From: Eublepharis macularius
Lineage: Eukaryota; Chordata; Lepidosauria; Squamata; Eublepharidae
Reading direction: 5' to 3'
DNA: 64,000 bases
NCBI RefSeq assembly: GCF_028583425.1
Contig: NC_072792.1
Coordinates: 13,009,676-13,073,675, forward strand
Of this stretch, positions 31,561 through 41,931 are shown one piece after another. A model generated the notes under the pieces. The model worked only from the letters and a program-made list of their open reading frames with translations, made no database searches and was not told where the DNA came from. A program made the position numbers and the translations under genes. How positions within the stretch are numbered: position 1 is the first letter of the stretch; each line of letters starts with the position of its first letter.

Positions 31561-33091
31561 TACTGTCTTCTCACAGTGCCCTCCCTCAGCTGGCGGTCTG
31601 AGGGGGTAGGGGGTTATCAGCCGGTAGGCAGGTCAGCCGATCTGAGATCCATGCCCCATGTGGCACTAAGGCTCTTGTGAGCAAGTAATACGTTTTCTCC
31701 AAACTTGGTCTCCTGGTTGTCTGTTCTCCGCCCTCACCCCTCAAGCTGGCACTACACTGACTTTCTCACAAGCTCACTTTCAGTTTTTAGTAGAACTGAC
31801 TGTGTGGGCAGACAAGCTAATCATTTTTCCAGTTTCCTTCCCAATGCCTGGCTCTTTGCAGCAACCTCAGCATAATTATTCCGATAAATAGCATTCTATA
31901 TGCCTCTAATGTACCATGAACAATTGAGGATTCCTTTGGGGATTATTATGGTGGAATATTACCACCACCTTTTAACCTAACTCAATCTGATGATTCATTA
32001 GATGGAAAGGAGGAGGGTATTGAACGGCAAGCCACTGACACGTGGCTTGTAAAATACAGAACTTTTTAGATATTATTAGAGAAGTGTGAAGTATGTCAAT
32101 AACTTTTAATGTGGGATGGGCAGAGATTTTTTTAAAAAATCTGTGCTAGATTTGGAGCATAATCCGCTAAAAAGATCTCCCGCACACACCATGTTTATTT
32201 CAAGGAAGGCTCCTCAAGAAAGTCTCCTGGTAGATGTTTTTTTCCCTCTTCCACAGCTGTTGCTCACCAATAAAAAGCAATCTGAAGATCCATTCATGGA
32301 TCTCCTTTCCAATATCTTACCTTTTTTGGCACTTTTTGATTTTCATTTCACTCCCCCCCCCCGCCCGAAAAAAGAGAGCTCACGTGAAGTTTATTGCTAG
32401 TTTAAGTTATGAATTTTGCATAGTGGCTAATTGTGTGCAAGAAAGGTCTGCTTGAAATGCAGTACATAAATAAAAATGGGAATAAATCAGAGGTTAAGTC
32501 ATTTGAATCTGAGCCTGGCAGTTAATATGCCGAGGCCTATCTGAATTTCCCTGCTTGTGGATCCTGCAGGCTTCCCCCCCCCCTTTCCTTCCTTGATTGA
32601 TTTTCAAAGTAGTAATGGTTTATGTGATACATGCTATCTTAAGGGCACTTTGTAGTCATTCTGATTTGATGGACGTGACATATATGAGGTATTTTATTTA
32701 TTTATTTGTGAGTATATAGAAACAGAAGCTCAGACTTGACAGACTCATGAAGAGATTGAAGTTGTCAGGACCTGCCTGGAGCTAGAGCCCTGAAATGTCG
32801 AATCTTCATCCTTTCAAGCTTGCCAATTCTTAGAGACATCTGGAAAAGGGAACTTTTTTACTCCTAGCCGTTAAAACTCAGGACATGAAATTTACCTCGC
32901 AGTAGAGCAGAGCTGGTTCCAGGTTTTGAGCGGGCCCTGTGTAGGCTGTCGTGTCCCCAAGTGGGACAGGGGATTCCCGCTCCCAGCGTTCCCCCCCCCC
33001 CACACACACACACTGCCAGTCACCTAGTCGACAGGGGGAAAGGCCCAGGAAATGGGCCCAGGAGGCAAAAATCCTTCCTGGCCAGTGCACA
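31561..33091. other. Unrecognised sequence
   Basis: No repeat or gene I can name. Homopolymer C runs near 32353-32361, 32572-32582 and 32990-33001 are present but not structured. Confidence 0.35.
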
Positions 33092-33096
33092 ATAGG

Positions 33097-33621
33097 TGTT
33101 ATGTCTGTGTACAGCCACACCATGGTTGTCTGTTTGTTGTATTACTTGTGCCTCAATATGCTGAAGCTATACTACTTTATTACTAACTTGATGTGTACTC
33201 TCTCTGATCATTCATAACCATATTGCAGATGTTACTTGCTTGGGACCCAGAACGGGCCTCCCCGGTTATCTTAGAGAAATATGCGAGTCTCAGCTAACCG
33301 TGACCTTGGTGTGTCTAGATGCCAGCTTTCACTACTCTTCCCAGATGCTGGGAATACTTTATTGTATACCTGATGCACAGTCATAACGAAATAGATTCTC
33401 ACAGGACTCTTGTAGGCTTCTGCGCCAAAACCTTAACTGTCATTTGGAGCGTGGGAAAATCAACTATAACATAGATTGCTTGATTTGAATTGTCACTTTT
33501 GTCAAACTCTTTGATGGAGTACAGGCCTGAACTGCATAGATCCTAATAAAGCTGATTCTGCTGGAACCGACGTGTGTTCAGTGTGGAGGGGCTTGAGGGG
33601 TCTACCTGCCAGGGACTGACA
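33097..33621 (+). mobile_element. Probable solo LTR (525 bp)
   Basis: The ends are TGTTATGTCTGTG and GGGACTGACA (TG...CA). The flanks ATAGG (33092-33096) and GTAGG (33622-33626) match at four of five positions. An AATAAA sits at about 33545, some 75 bp before the end, as expected for an LTR polyadenylation site in plus orientation. No internal region is attached. It is unlike the LTRs at 21778 and 55116. Confidence 0.65.
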
Positions 33622-33626
33622 GTAGG

Positions 33627-34287
33627 CAGCCATGAGAACATCTTCCCGGTAAGTGCCAGGTTCCTCCCCTCCCACTGGGATGGAAAGGGGGCCTGGCAAG
33701 CCTATCCCTGTGTAGAGAATGCTCAGGGGGCCCAAAGCCTGCTACTAGGCTCCCCTTCTTTCCCTCTCACCTGCCTGTGCATCCTTCCTTTGCCCACTCA
33801 CAAGATCTCCTGCCACTTGCAGTCACAGCTTCTCACACTGCCTGTATTCCGTTTCCCTGATGGTGCTGGGTGGTGGGTACAGCTAGGAACGCTGATGCTT
33901 TGTGCAGCACAGTCACACGCCCTTCTCCAGCAGTGCTAGGCAGCATTTGCATTCAGGAGCAGAGGTGGCAAAGCCCTCACAGGCAAGGAGTAGAAAGGGG
34001 AGCGCAGGCCTCAGAGGAGACGTGTAAGTAGGGACTAGGGGGTCAGCAGCAGTGAGCCCCACCAGAGCCCATGTGCCATGGCAGCTGCCTCTCCTTGCCT
34101 TGTGCTGAAGCTGGCCCTGTAGTGCAGGCGAGATTCCAACAAACAGCAAACAAAAAAGCTCTCCGGGACAATCAGACCAAAACAAAGGTGGAAACCCACA
34201 ACCAGAAATGGATGTAAAGAACAAGCATCAAAAATATATGAAGTTTTATAAATTGTTAAGTGCTACGTGCTACGTGCTATTACATAT
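33627..34287. other. Unrecognised sequence
   Basis: GC-moderate DNA, no gene or repeat recognised. Confidence 0.3.
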
Positions 34288-34383
34288 AAATACAATATAT
34301 ATTGTCGAAGGCTTTCACGGCCGGAGAACGATGGTTGTTGTGGGTTTTCCGGGCTGTATTGCCGTGGTCTTGGCATTGTAGTT

Positions 34384-34424
34384 CCTGACGTTTCGCCAGC
34401 AGCTGTGGCTGGCATCTTCAGAGG
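34384..34424 (-). ncRNA. Hammerhead-ribozyme-like motif, PLE left arm
   Basis: The minus strand has CCT-CTGAAGA, a stem-II hairpin of six pairs (GCCAGC with GCTGGC), then GAAA and CGTC-AGG. All core positions of a hammerhead (CUGANGA, GAAA, and a C at the cleavage site) are retained. It is the same as the motif on the opposite strand at 35832-35872. Confidence 0.6.
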
Positions 34425-34492
34425 TGTAGCACCAAAAGACAGAGATCTCTCAGTGTCACAGTGTGGAAAAGATGTAGGTCATTTGTATCTAC

Positions 34493-35131
34493 TCAGGAGG
34501 GGTGGGGTTGAGCTGAGTCATCCTGTAAGAGTTTCCCAGGGTGTGGAATGCTAATGGCGGGAGGCTTCACTGTATCCTGAGGAGGTTCTTTTGCATATGG
34601 ATTGGTACTTGATGTGCTAATCTTCTCTGCAGGGCTATTGTCAAGGATAGAATGTTTTGTTAGCCTGGTGTTTTTCAGAACTGGCAACCATGCTCGGTTC
34701 ATTCTTAAGGTTTCTTCTTTCCTGTTGAAGTTTTGCTTATGCTTGTGAATTTCAATGGCTTCCCTGTGCAGTCTGACAAAGTAGTTGGAAGTGTTGTCCA
34801 GTATTTTGGTGTCCTGGAATAAGATACTGTGCCCTGTTTGAGTTAGGCTATGTTCAGCCACTGCTGATTTTTCAGGTTGTCCAAGTCTGCAGTGTCTTTC
34901 ATGTTCTTTTATTCTTGTCTGGATGCTACGCTTTGTGGTCCCGATGTAAACTTGTCCACAGCTGCAGGGTATACGGTATACTCCTGCAGAGGTTAGGGGG
35001 TCTCTACTGTCTTTTGCTGATCGTAGCATCTGTTGTATTTTTCGGGTGGGTCTGAATACTGCTTGAAGGTTATGCTTTTTCATAAGCTTTCCCATCTGAT
35101 CAGTAATTCCTTTGATATATGGCAAAAACAC
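34493..35131 (-). pseudogene. PLE protein C-terminus: linker and GIY-YIG endonuclease
   Basis: About 212 residues are open on the minus strand. The frame begins in VFLPYIKGITDQMGK, a segment that lies after the reverse transcriptase domain in PLE proteins. It continues through KHNLQAVFRPTRKIQQML to the GIY-YIG nuclease. There SAGVYRIPCSCGQVYIG contains the GVY and YIG motifs, KRSIQTRIKEH the conserved Arg and His, and REAIEIHKHK the metal-binding Glu. GIY-YIG nucleases nick the target during PLE retrotransposition. There is no true start codon, since the reading begins at a GTG inside the truncated protein, so I treat this as a fragment. The frame is uninterrupted, which suggests recent insertion. 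Confidence 0.85.
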
Positions 35132-35763
35132 TTTTCCTGTGGGGGACAGAAAAGAGGCATAATGAAAACATTAGTGGATCGTGCAAGACGGATATGTGAG
35201 CCGCACTTGCTAAATGAGGAAATTAATCATCTAAACCACGCACTTCAGGCAAATGGCTACTCCAGAAATGAAATCCGAAGAGCAATCAAACCCAGGATGA
35301 AGCAAACAACCAAAGAAAAACAGTCTCCCACAGGAAGACAAGAATAAAAGAACATGAAAGACACTGCAGACTTGGACAACCTGAAAAATCAGCAGTGGCT
35401 GAACATAGCCTAACTCAAACAGGGCACAGTATCTTATTCCAGGACACCAAAATACTGGACAACACTTCCAACTACTTTGTCAGACTGCACAGGGAAGCCA
35501 TTGAAATTCACAAGCATAAGCAAAACTTCAACAGGAAAGAAGAAACCTTAAGAATGAACCGAGCATGGTTGCCAGTTCTGAAAAACACCAGGCTAACAAA
35601 ACATTCTATCCTTGACAATAGCCCTGCAGAGAAGATTAGCACATCAAGTACCAATCCATATGCAAAAGAACCTCCTCAGGATACAGTGAAGCCTCCCGCC
35701 ATTAGCATTCCACACCCTGGGAAACTCTTACAGGATGACTCAGCTCAACCCCACCCCTCCTGA
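35033..35763 (+). pseudogene. PLE protein fragment, internally deleted
   Basis: The plus-strand frame to 35347 includes MKTLVDRARRICEPHLLNEE and LNHALQANGYSRNEIRRAI, the helical region following the PLE reverse transcriptase domain. After a stop, a second frame (35395-35763) holds the end of the GIY-YIG domain and the C-terminus, and is residue-for-residue like the left arm. The GVY/YIG part of the nuclease is missing because of the internal deletion (junction near 35335-35345). It cannot encode a working nuclease. Confidence 0.8.
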
Positions 35764-35831
35764 GTAGATACAAATGACCTACATCTTTTCCACACTGTGA
35801 CACTGAGAGATCTCTGTCTTTTGGTGCTACA

Positions 35832-35872
35832 CCTCTGAAGATGCCAGCCACAGCTGCTGGCGAAACGTCAGG
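35832..35872 (+). ncRNA. Hammerhead-ribozyme-like motif, PLE right arm
   Basis: CTGAAGA (35835-35841) and GAAA (35862-35865) are separated by a six-pair stem II with a seven-base loop (CACAGCT). ACGT after GA is a palindrome able to form stem III only between two molecules or copies. C35869 is the expected cleavage position. CCT before CTGAAGA pairs with AGG after it. Minimal hammerheads with very short stem III are known from Penelope-like elements, and the match here includes every core position. Confidence 0.62.
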
Positions 35873-36088
35873 AACTACAATGCCAAGACCACGGCAATAC
35901 AGCCCGGAAAACCCACAACAACCATCAAATACAATATAGTTACATTCACAATAAATATCTAAAAGACCTCCAAAATATCCACAATAAATATGATCAATTA
36001 AATGGCCAACAAAGTCCATAAATGGTGGTGTGAAACTGACAGCTGACAAAGAGCTTGTAGTTGATTCTTTCTTTCTTTCTCTCTGTAG

Positions 36089-36316
36089 GTGTATGAAGAT
36101 AAGTTGTTCCCAAAGGAAGCAAACACTCCACCAGGTAAGTGTTCACATGAATATCATAAATCATTCATATCCATATTTTTTCTTTTTTCTTCTACTGCAG
36201 GTGCAGCTGGAACCAGAGGAAAAATAAGAGTTCCACGATCCCAACAAGAGGCCGGCTAATAAATATCTTGTTTCATATGAAAAACTGCATCTATTCTATC
36301 ATGCATCTGGAATAAA
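36089..36316 (+). other. Possible terminal exons and 3' end of an unidentified host gene
   Basis: A polypyrimidine tract ending in CTCTGTAG (to 36088) precedes a 46-bp stretch, 36089-36134, followed by a consensus donor GTAAGT. After 66 bp a second pyrimidine tract ends in CTACTGCAG (36200). Joining 36134 to 36201 keeps one frame open: VYEDKLFPKEANTPP, then GAAGTRGKIRVPRSQQEAG, and a TAA at 36258-36260. An AATAAA lies at 36312-36317, so the 3' UTR would be short. I do not recognise the protein. The 66-bp intron is near the vertebrate minimum. No upstream exon was identified in the window. Confidence 0.35.
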
Positions 36317-36321
36317 AAACT

Positions 36322-36329
36322 GTCGTAAT
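36322..36329. repeat. 8-bp target-site duplication of the large hAT (left)
   Basis: GTCGTAAT, identical to 49932-49939. Confidence 0.95.
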
Positions 36330-36340
36330 TAGGGATGTGC

Positions 36341-36500
36341 GTTTCGGCATTCTGAATGCCGAAAGAATGCCGAAACAAAAGTGTTTCGGCATTCTTCAAG
36401 AATCCCGAAACGTTTCGGGGAATGCCGAAACGTTTCGGGATTGCCGAAAGAAAAACCCGAAACGTTTCGGGATTCTTTCGGCATTCTTTCGGCATTCGAG
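36341..36500. promoter_or_regulatory. Left subterminal TTTCGG/CCGAAA array (probable transposase sites)
   Basis: About a dozen TTTCGG or CCGAAA hexamers occur within 160 bp. They include three copies of the perfect or near-perfect palindrome CCCGAAACGTTTCGGG (36404-36419, 36425-36439 minus one base, 36456-36471). A matching set lies at 49779-49911. Clustered short motifs inside the TIRs are the known binding sites for hAT transposases, so I infer that role. Confidence 0.6.
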
Positions 36501-36879
36501 AATCGCCATTTTGATTTTGCTAGCCGTTTGCCTTAGCAAGCGGCTAGCAAAATCCTGCTGGAAGCAAAGGCTTCCTGCAGGCTCTTAGAAGAGGGGAGGG
36601 GGGGAGAAGGAGTGAATCACTCACTCCTTCTGTCACCCCCCACCCCTCTTGCAAAGGAGGATAGGGAATCCTGCTTTGCCTTGCAAATGCAAGGTGCAAG
36701 CATTGCATTGCACTTTGCATTTGCAAAGCAGCAGAGATTCCCGCCAAAACTAACAGGTAGGGGAGGGGGAGCAGGAGGAGGGTGGCTCTTGGAGTGTGGG
36801 TGGGGAAAGGCAGGGGACTGGGGACTTTAGGAGTCACCAATCCCACTGCTGCATTCTCATGCCAGCCAATAGATTTAAA

Positions 36880-37055
36880 TCTTTGGCTGAGGCTGCAGCA
36901 GGGGATTTAAATTTGGAGCAAGACTGTCTGGAACACTTCTGTTGCTGCTGCTGCTGAGCTGTGACCGAGAGAGGAGAAGAAGAGAGACTGCACCTGGAGC
37001 CTGGAGGACATCTGCCTGGAGGATCAACTGTGCTGGACATCCTGAGAGGACACCT
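36880..37055 (+). promoter_or_regulatory. Possible promoter and first exon of the hAT transcript
   Basis: GGGGATTTAAATTTGGAGC near 36901-36919 could act as a TATA-type element. The following sequence (GAGCTGTGACCGAGAGAGGA through GGACATCCTGAGAGGACACC) looks like an untranslated leader ending at CTG-GTAGGC (37052-37057), a plausible donor. A related leader-like block occurs at about 40660-40745 with ACTG-GTAGGG. This is inference from composition and splice-like sites only. Confidence 0.3.
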
Positions 37056-37152
37056 GGTAGGCCTTTTTAAAATTTTTGTAAATTTTTTTGATGCCGGGCA
37101 ATGTGCTGCTGTGGCCTGCCTCTGCAAAAAGGTGTTGCAGTTTATTCTTGGC

Positions 37153-40100
37153 ATGGCCTGGGGGACAGGTTGGGCAGACAATGTTTGATGGTGGGGTGGG
37201 GGTTTCAGCATTGGTTGTTGTGCTTGCCTTCTTAAAGCTTGATCCACTGTTTTAAGATTAAAACAAGAGTGTGCCAGCTTTGGGCCTACACAGGCCAGAA
37301 GCCTTTCTTCTGGCTGGCTCTCACAGTTGTGCTCCACAATCTGGAATGGTGTGGCTTGCTTTTCTGTGTCTGGTCCCCTGCTTGCAAGGATTCCCAACAG
37401 GCTCCGTCCTGATCAACTGTGCCAGCCTGTGGGCCACACACAGGTATGGCCTGGGGGACAGGTTGGGCAGACAATGTTTGATGGTGGGGGGGGGGGTTCA
37501 GCATTGGTTGTTGTGCTTGCCTTCTTTAAGCTTGATCCACTGTTTTAAGATTAAAACAAGAGTGTGCCAGCTTTGGGCCTACACAGGCCAGAAGCCTTTC
37601 TTCTGGCTGGCTCTCACAGTTGTGCTTCACAATCTGGAATGGTGTGGCTTGCCTTTCTGTGTCTGGTCCCCTGCTTGCAAGGATTCCCAACAGGCTCCGT
37701 CCTGATCAACTGTGCCAGCCTGTGGGCCACACACAGGTATGGCCTGGGGGACAGGTTGGGCAGACAATGTTTGATGGTGGGGGGGGGGGTTCAGCATTGG
37801 TTGTTGTGCTTGCCTTCTTTAAGCTTGATCCACTGTTTGAAGATTAAAACCAGAGTGTGCCAGCTTTGGGCCTACACAGGCCAGAAGCCTTTCTTCTGGC
37901 TGGCTCTCACAGTTGTGCCTCACAATCTGGAATGGTGTGGCTTGCCTTTCTGTGTCTGGTCCCCTGCTAGCAAGGATTCCCAACAGGCTCCGTCCTGATC
38001 AACTGTGCCAGCCTGTGGGCCACACACAGGTATGGCCTGGGGGACAGGTTGGGCAGACAATGTTTGATGGTGGGGGGGGGGGGGTTTCAGCATTGGTTGT
38101 TGTGCTTGCCTTCTTTAAGCTTGATCCACTGTTTGAAGATTAAAACCAGAGTGTGCCAGCTTCGGGCCTACACAGGCCAGAAGCCTTTCTTCTGGCTGGC
38201 TCTCACAGTTGTGCTTCACAATCTGGAATGGTGTGGCTTGCCTTTCTGTGTCTGGTCCCCTGCTAGCAAGGATTCCCAACAGGCTCCGTCCTGATCAACT
38301 GTGCCAGCCTGTGGGCCACACACAGGTATGGCCTGGGGGACAGGTTGGGCAGACAATCTTTGATGGTGGGGGGGGGGGGGTTCAGCATTGGTTGTTGTGC
38401 TTGCCTTCTTTAAGCTTGATCCACTGTTTGAAGATTAAAACCAGAGTGTGCCAGCTTTGGGCCTACACAGGCCAGAAGCCTTTCTTCTGGCTGGCTCTCA
38501 CAGTTGTGCTTCACAATCTGGAATGGTGTGGCTTGCCTTTCTGTGTCTGGTCCCCTGCTAGCAAGGATTCCCAACAGGCTCCGTCCTGATCAACTGTGCC
38601 AGCCTGTGGGCCACACACAGGTATGGCCTGGGGGACAGGTTGGGCAGACAATCTTTGATGGTGGGGGGGGGGGGGGTTCAGCATTGGTTGTTGTGCTTGC
38701 CTTCTTTAAGCTTGATCCACTGTTTGAAGATTAAAACCAGAGTGTGCCAGCTTTGGGCCTACACAGGCCAGAAGCCTTTCTTCTGGCTGGCTCTCACAGT
38801 TGTGCTTCACAATCTGGAATGGTGTGGCTTGCCTTTCTGTGTCTGGTCCCCTGCTAGCAAGGATTCCCAACAGGCTCCGTCCTGATCAACTGTGCCAGCC
38901 TGTGGGCCACACACAGGTATGGCCTGGGGGACAGGTTGGGCAGACAATCTTTGATGGTGGGGGGGGGGGGTTCAGCATTGGTTGTTGTGCTTGCCTTCTT
39001 TAAGCTTGATCCACTGTTTTAAGATTAAAACCAGAGTGTGCCAGCTTCGGGCCTACACAGGCCAGAAGCCTTTCTTCTGGCTGGCTCTCACAGTTGTGCT
39101 TCACAATCTGGAATGGTGTGGCTTGCCTTTCTGTGTCTGGTCCCCTGCTAGCAAGGATTCCCAACAGGCTCCGTCCTGATCAACTGTGCCAGCCTGTGGG
39201 CCACACACAGGTATGGCCTGGGGGACAGGTTGGGCAGACAATCTTTGATGGTGGGGAGGGGGGTTCAGCATTGGTTGTTGTGCTTGCCTTCTTTAAGCTT
39301 GATCCACTGTTTGAAGATTAAAACCAGAGTGTGCCAGCTTTGGGCCTACACAGGCCAGAAGCCTTTCTTCTGGCTGGCTCTCACAGTTGTGCTTCACAAT
39401 CTGGAATGGTGTGGCTTGCCTTTCTGTGTCTGGTCCCCTGCTAGCAAGGATTCCCAACAGGCTCCGTCCTGATCAACTGTGCCAGCCTGTGGGCCACACA
39501 CAGGTATGGCCTGGGGGACAGGTTGGGCAGACAATCTTTGATGGTGGGGGGGGGGGGTTCAGCATTGGTTGTTGTGCTTGCCTTCTTTAAGCTTGATCCA
39601 CTGTTTGAAGATTAAAACCAGAGTGTGCCAGCTTTGGGCCTACACAGGCCAGAAGCCTTTCTTCTGGCTGGCTCTCACAGTTGTGCCTCACAATCTGGAA
39701 TGGTGTGGCTTGCCTTTCTGTGTCTGGTCCCCTGCTAGCAAGGATTCCCAACAGGCTCCGTCCTGATCAACTGTGCCAGCCTGTGGGCCACACACAGGTA
39801 TGGCCTGGGGGACAGGTTGGGCAGACAATGTTTGATGGTGGGGGGGGGGGGGTTTCAGCATTGGTTGTTGTGCTTGCCTTCTTTAAGCTTGATCCACTGT
39901 TTGAAGATTAAAACCAGAGTGTGCCAGCTTCGGGCCTACACAGGCCAGAAGCCTTTCTTCTGGCTGGCTCTCACAGTTGTGCTTCACAATCTGGAATGGT
40001 GTGGCTTGCCTTTCTGTGTCTGGTCCCCTGCTAGCAAGGATTCCCAACAGGCTCCGTCCTGATCAACTGTGCCAGCCTGTGGGCCACACACAGGTATGGC

Positions 40101-40600
40101 CTGGGGGACAGGTTGGGCAGACAATCTTTGATGGTGGGGGGGGGGGGGGTTCAGCATTGGTTGTTGTGCTTGCCTTCTTTAAGCTTGATCCACTGTTTGA
40201 AGATTAAAACCAGAGTGTGCCAGCTTTGGGCCTACACAGGCCAGAAGCCTTTCTTCTGGCTGGCTCTCACAGTTGTGCTTCACAATCTGGAATGGTGTGG
40301 CTTGCTGTTCTGTGTCTGGTCCCCTGCTAGCAAGGATTCCCAACAGGCTCCGTCCTGATCAACTGTGCCAGCCTGTGGGCCACACACAGGTATGCTGCTT
40401 TGGCCAAGGTAACCCTTTTTGGTTGCTGGCCTGGCACTCACAGTTGTGCTCCACAATCTGGAATGGTGTGGCTTGCGTTTCTGTGTCTGGTCCCCTGCTT
40501 GCAAGGATTCCCAACAGGCTCCGTCCTGATCAACTGTGCCAGCCTTCGGCCCACACACAGGCCTGCTGCTCCGGCTTTGGTAACCCTTCCCGTTTGCTGG
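37153..40600 (+). repeat. Tandem array, ~11.5 units of 293-296 bp
   Basis: The anchor ATGGCCTGGGGGACAGG starts at 37153, 37446, 37739, 38032, 38328, 38623, 38919, 39213, 39506, 39800 and 40096. A diverged unit starts at 40392 and runs to about 40600. Spacing differences of 0-3 bp come mostly from a poly-G tract of about 9-14 bases after TTTGATGGTG in each unit. Each unit ends in CACACACAG-GTATGG, a donor-like site. Units share short open frames (for example CFTIWNGVACLSVSGPLLAR) that repeat because the DNA repeats. Unit lengths not divisible by three argue against a continuous coding function. Homogeneity is high, so the array is young or being homogenised. Confidence 0.95.
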
Positions 40601-41931
40601 CCTGGCACTCACTGTTTTGCTTCACATTCAGGTTGTTTATCGTTGGTGGACCTCTTCTGGACTGGACTGCACTTGGTGGACATCGGCCTGCAGATCTCTG
40701 CGTGGAGGATCAACATTGCTGGACATCTGCACTGGTGGACTGGTAGGGTTGTTGTTAAATTTGGTTTTTGAGCTTATGTCTGCTGCTGTGCCTACCTGCG
40801 AGCATATGCTTTGGCTCTGTCTTTATGGCTTGGGCCGGGGGGGGGGGCATTTTCTGGTTGGGCAAGAGGATATTGTTTGGGGGTTAGGGGGGCCAGCATT
40901 GATCGCAGTGCCTGCTTTCTTTCATGTTTCATTTTTCAAGTTTGAGTGTGGGGTGGGCATGAACTGCTGTTTCACAGGACTAAAAAATGAGTGTGCCAGC
41001 TTCTGGCCTGCACAGGCCAGAAGCTCTGCTGGGTGGATGTGTTTTGTTTTGCTGCTGGTTGGCCCTAGCCTTTAAGGGGGGGGGGGCTGACTTGGCTTGT
41101 GCAACGGGGCCTTGAATTTTGGGGTTGCGTGTGCGGCGTGTGGTGTTGACTCTGCTAACATTTCCAATTTTCTTGACAGCATCGTGGAGGAGAGGAGGAC
41201 CAGCTGCAAGACCGCCTGAACATCGCTGGACTGCAGGACTGGTGTTAGTGTGAGCGAGTCCGGGTTCACATTTGGGTGGCCTTGGGGGTGGGTTCTTGCT
41301 AGCTTGGGAGGGGGGAGGCTCATCTTCAAAACACCACATCCACACCCCACACCGACATACCACAGATACATCGGTCCCGCTAAATAGTGTCTCTTAGGTA
41401 GGTAGGCCAGTTGGTAGGTGATCAGTGGATAATTGCCCTCAACATAATTATTAGGGAAACCGAGCCTAGTTTTTTTTAAAAAACTAAATAGGGACTCAGC
41501 AGGGAAAGCATTAGTGAGTGAGTGTTAGGTTTGAATTCTATATATATATATATATATATATAAAAATTTGTAATAGCTGTCAATAGGCTTCCCATTAGTG
41601 CCCCCATAACTAGGGTTCCACTGCCCATCTCTGGCACACGTGGTGGTGCCAGGCCGGCCCGGGCATACTAGTGTGTGAGTGTTTAAGGCTTTGTCACCTG
41701 TTATTGGGGTTTAGGGCCAGCTCAATTCCAGAGGAATTCAGCTGATTGGCAGGCTCAGGTTCCCTGACATAAATAGGGTTGCTTAAAAAGGCACTTGATT
41801 GTTCATCTCCAAGTCACAGAGCCACTAGAAACACAGATTTATAGCAGGTTAGTTAGGTCTTGAAAACAAAGTTGACCTTTGTTTTCTAAATCTTTTCTGA
41901 TTAGTTAGGGTTGAATTTGGGAGGGGAAAGT
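40601..41931 (+). other. hAT leader region upstream of the transposase
   Basis: Non-coding with gene-leader-like blocks. TTTTCTTGACAG at about 41167-41178 is a good splice acceptor and is followed by CATCGTGGAGGAGAGGAGGA. A (TA)n run lies near 41541-41562. No independent gene is visible. Antisense frames near 40980-41371 have proline-rich composition and no domain. Confidence 0.45.

Larger units (their letters stand above)
34300..35926 (+). mobile_element. Composite inverted Penelope-like element, 12-bp TSD
   Basis: One insertion is bounded by AAATACAATATA (34288-34299 and 35927-35938). The left arm (34300 to about 35140) is a minus-strand copy of the element's 3' half. The right arm (about 35140 to 35926) is a plus-strand copy. 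The arms meet tail-out, so both 3' termini (CGAAGGCTTTCACGGCCGG-type on the left) face the flanks. The right arm starts further upstream in the coding region but has an internal deletion joining the post-RT linker to the endonuclease. Inverted 5' copies of this type are usual for PLE insertions. No reverse transcriptase fingers/palm region is present, so the copy is not autonomous. Confidence 0.9.

Noticed and set aside
37153..40600. CRISPR-like array
   Set aside because: Units are about 294 bp, nearly identical throughout and without short repeat/unique spacer structure. The context is eukaryotic.
37271..40771. A family of small proteins repeated along the tandem array
   Set aside because: The frames recur because the DNA repeats. 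Unit lengths of 293-296 bp shift the frame between units, and there is no domain.
41911..41931. An upstream start for the transposase at 41911
   Set aside because: That codon is TTG. The first in-frame ATG, with an A at -3, is at 41932.
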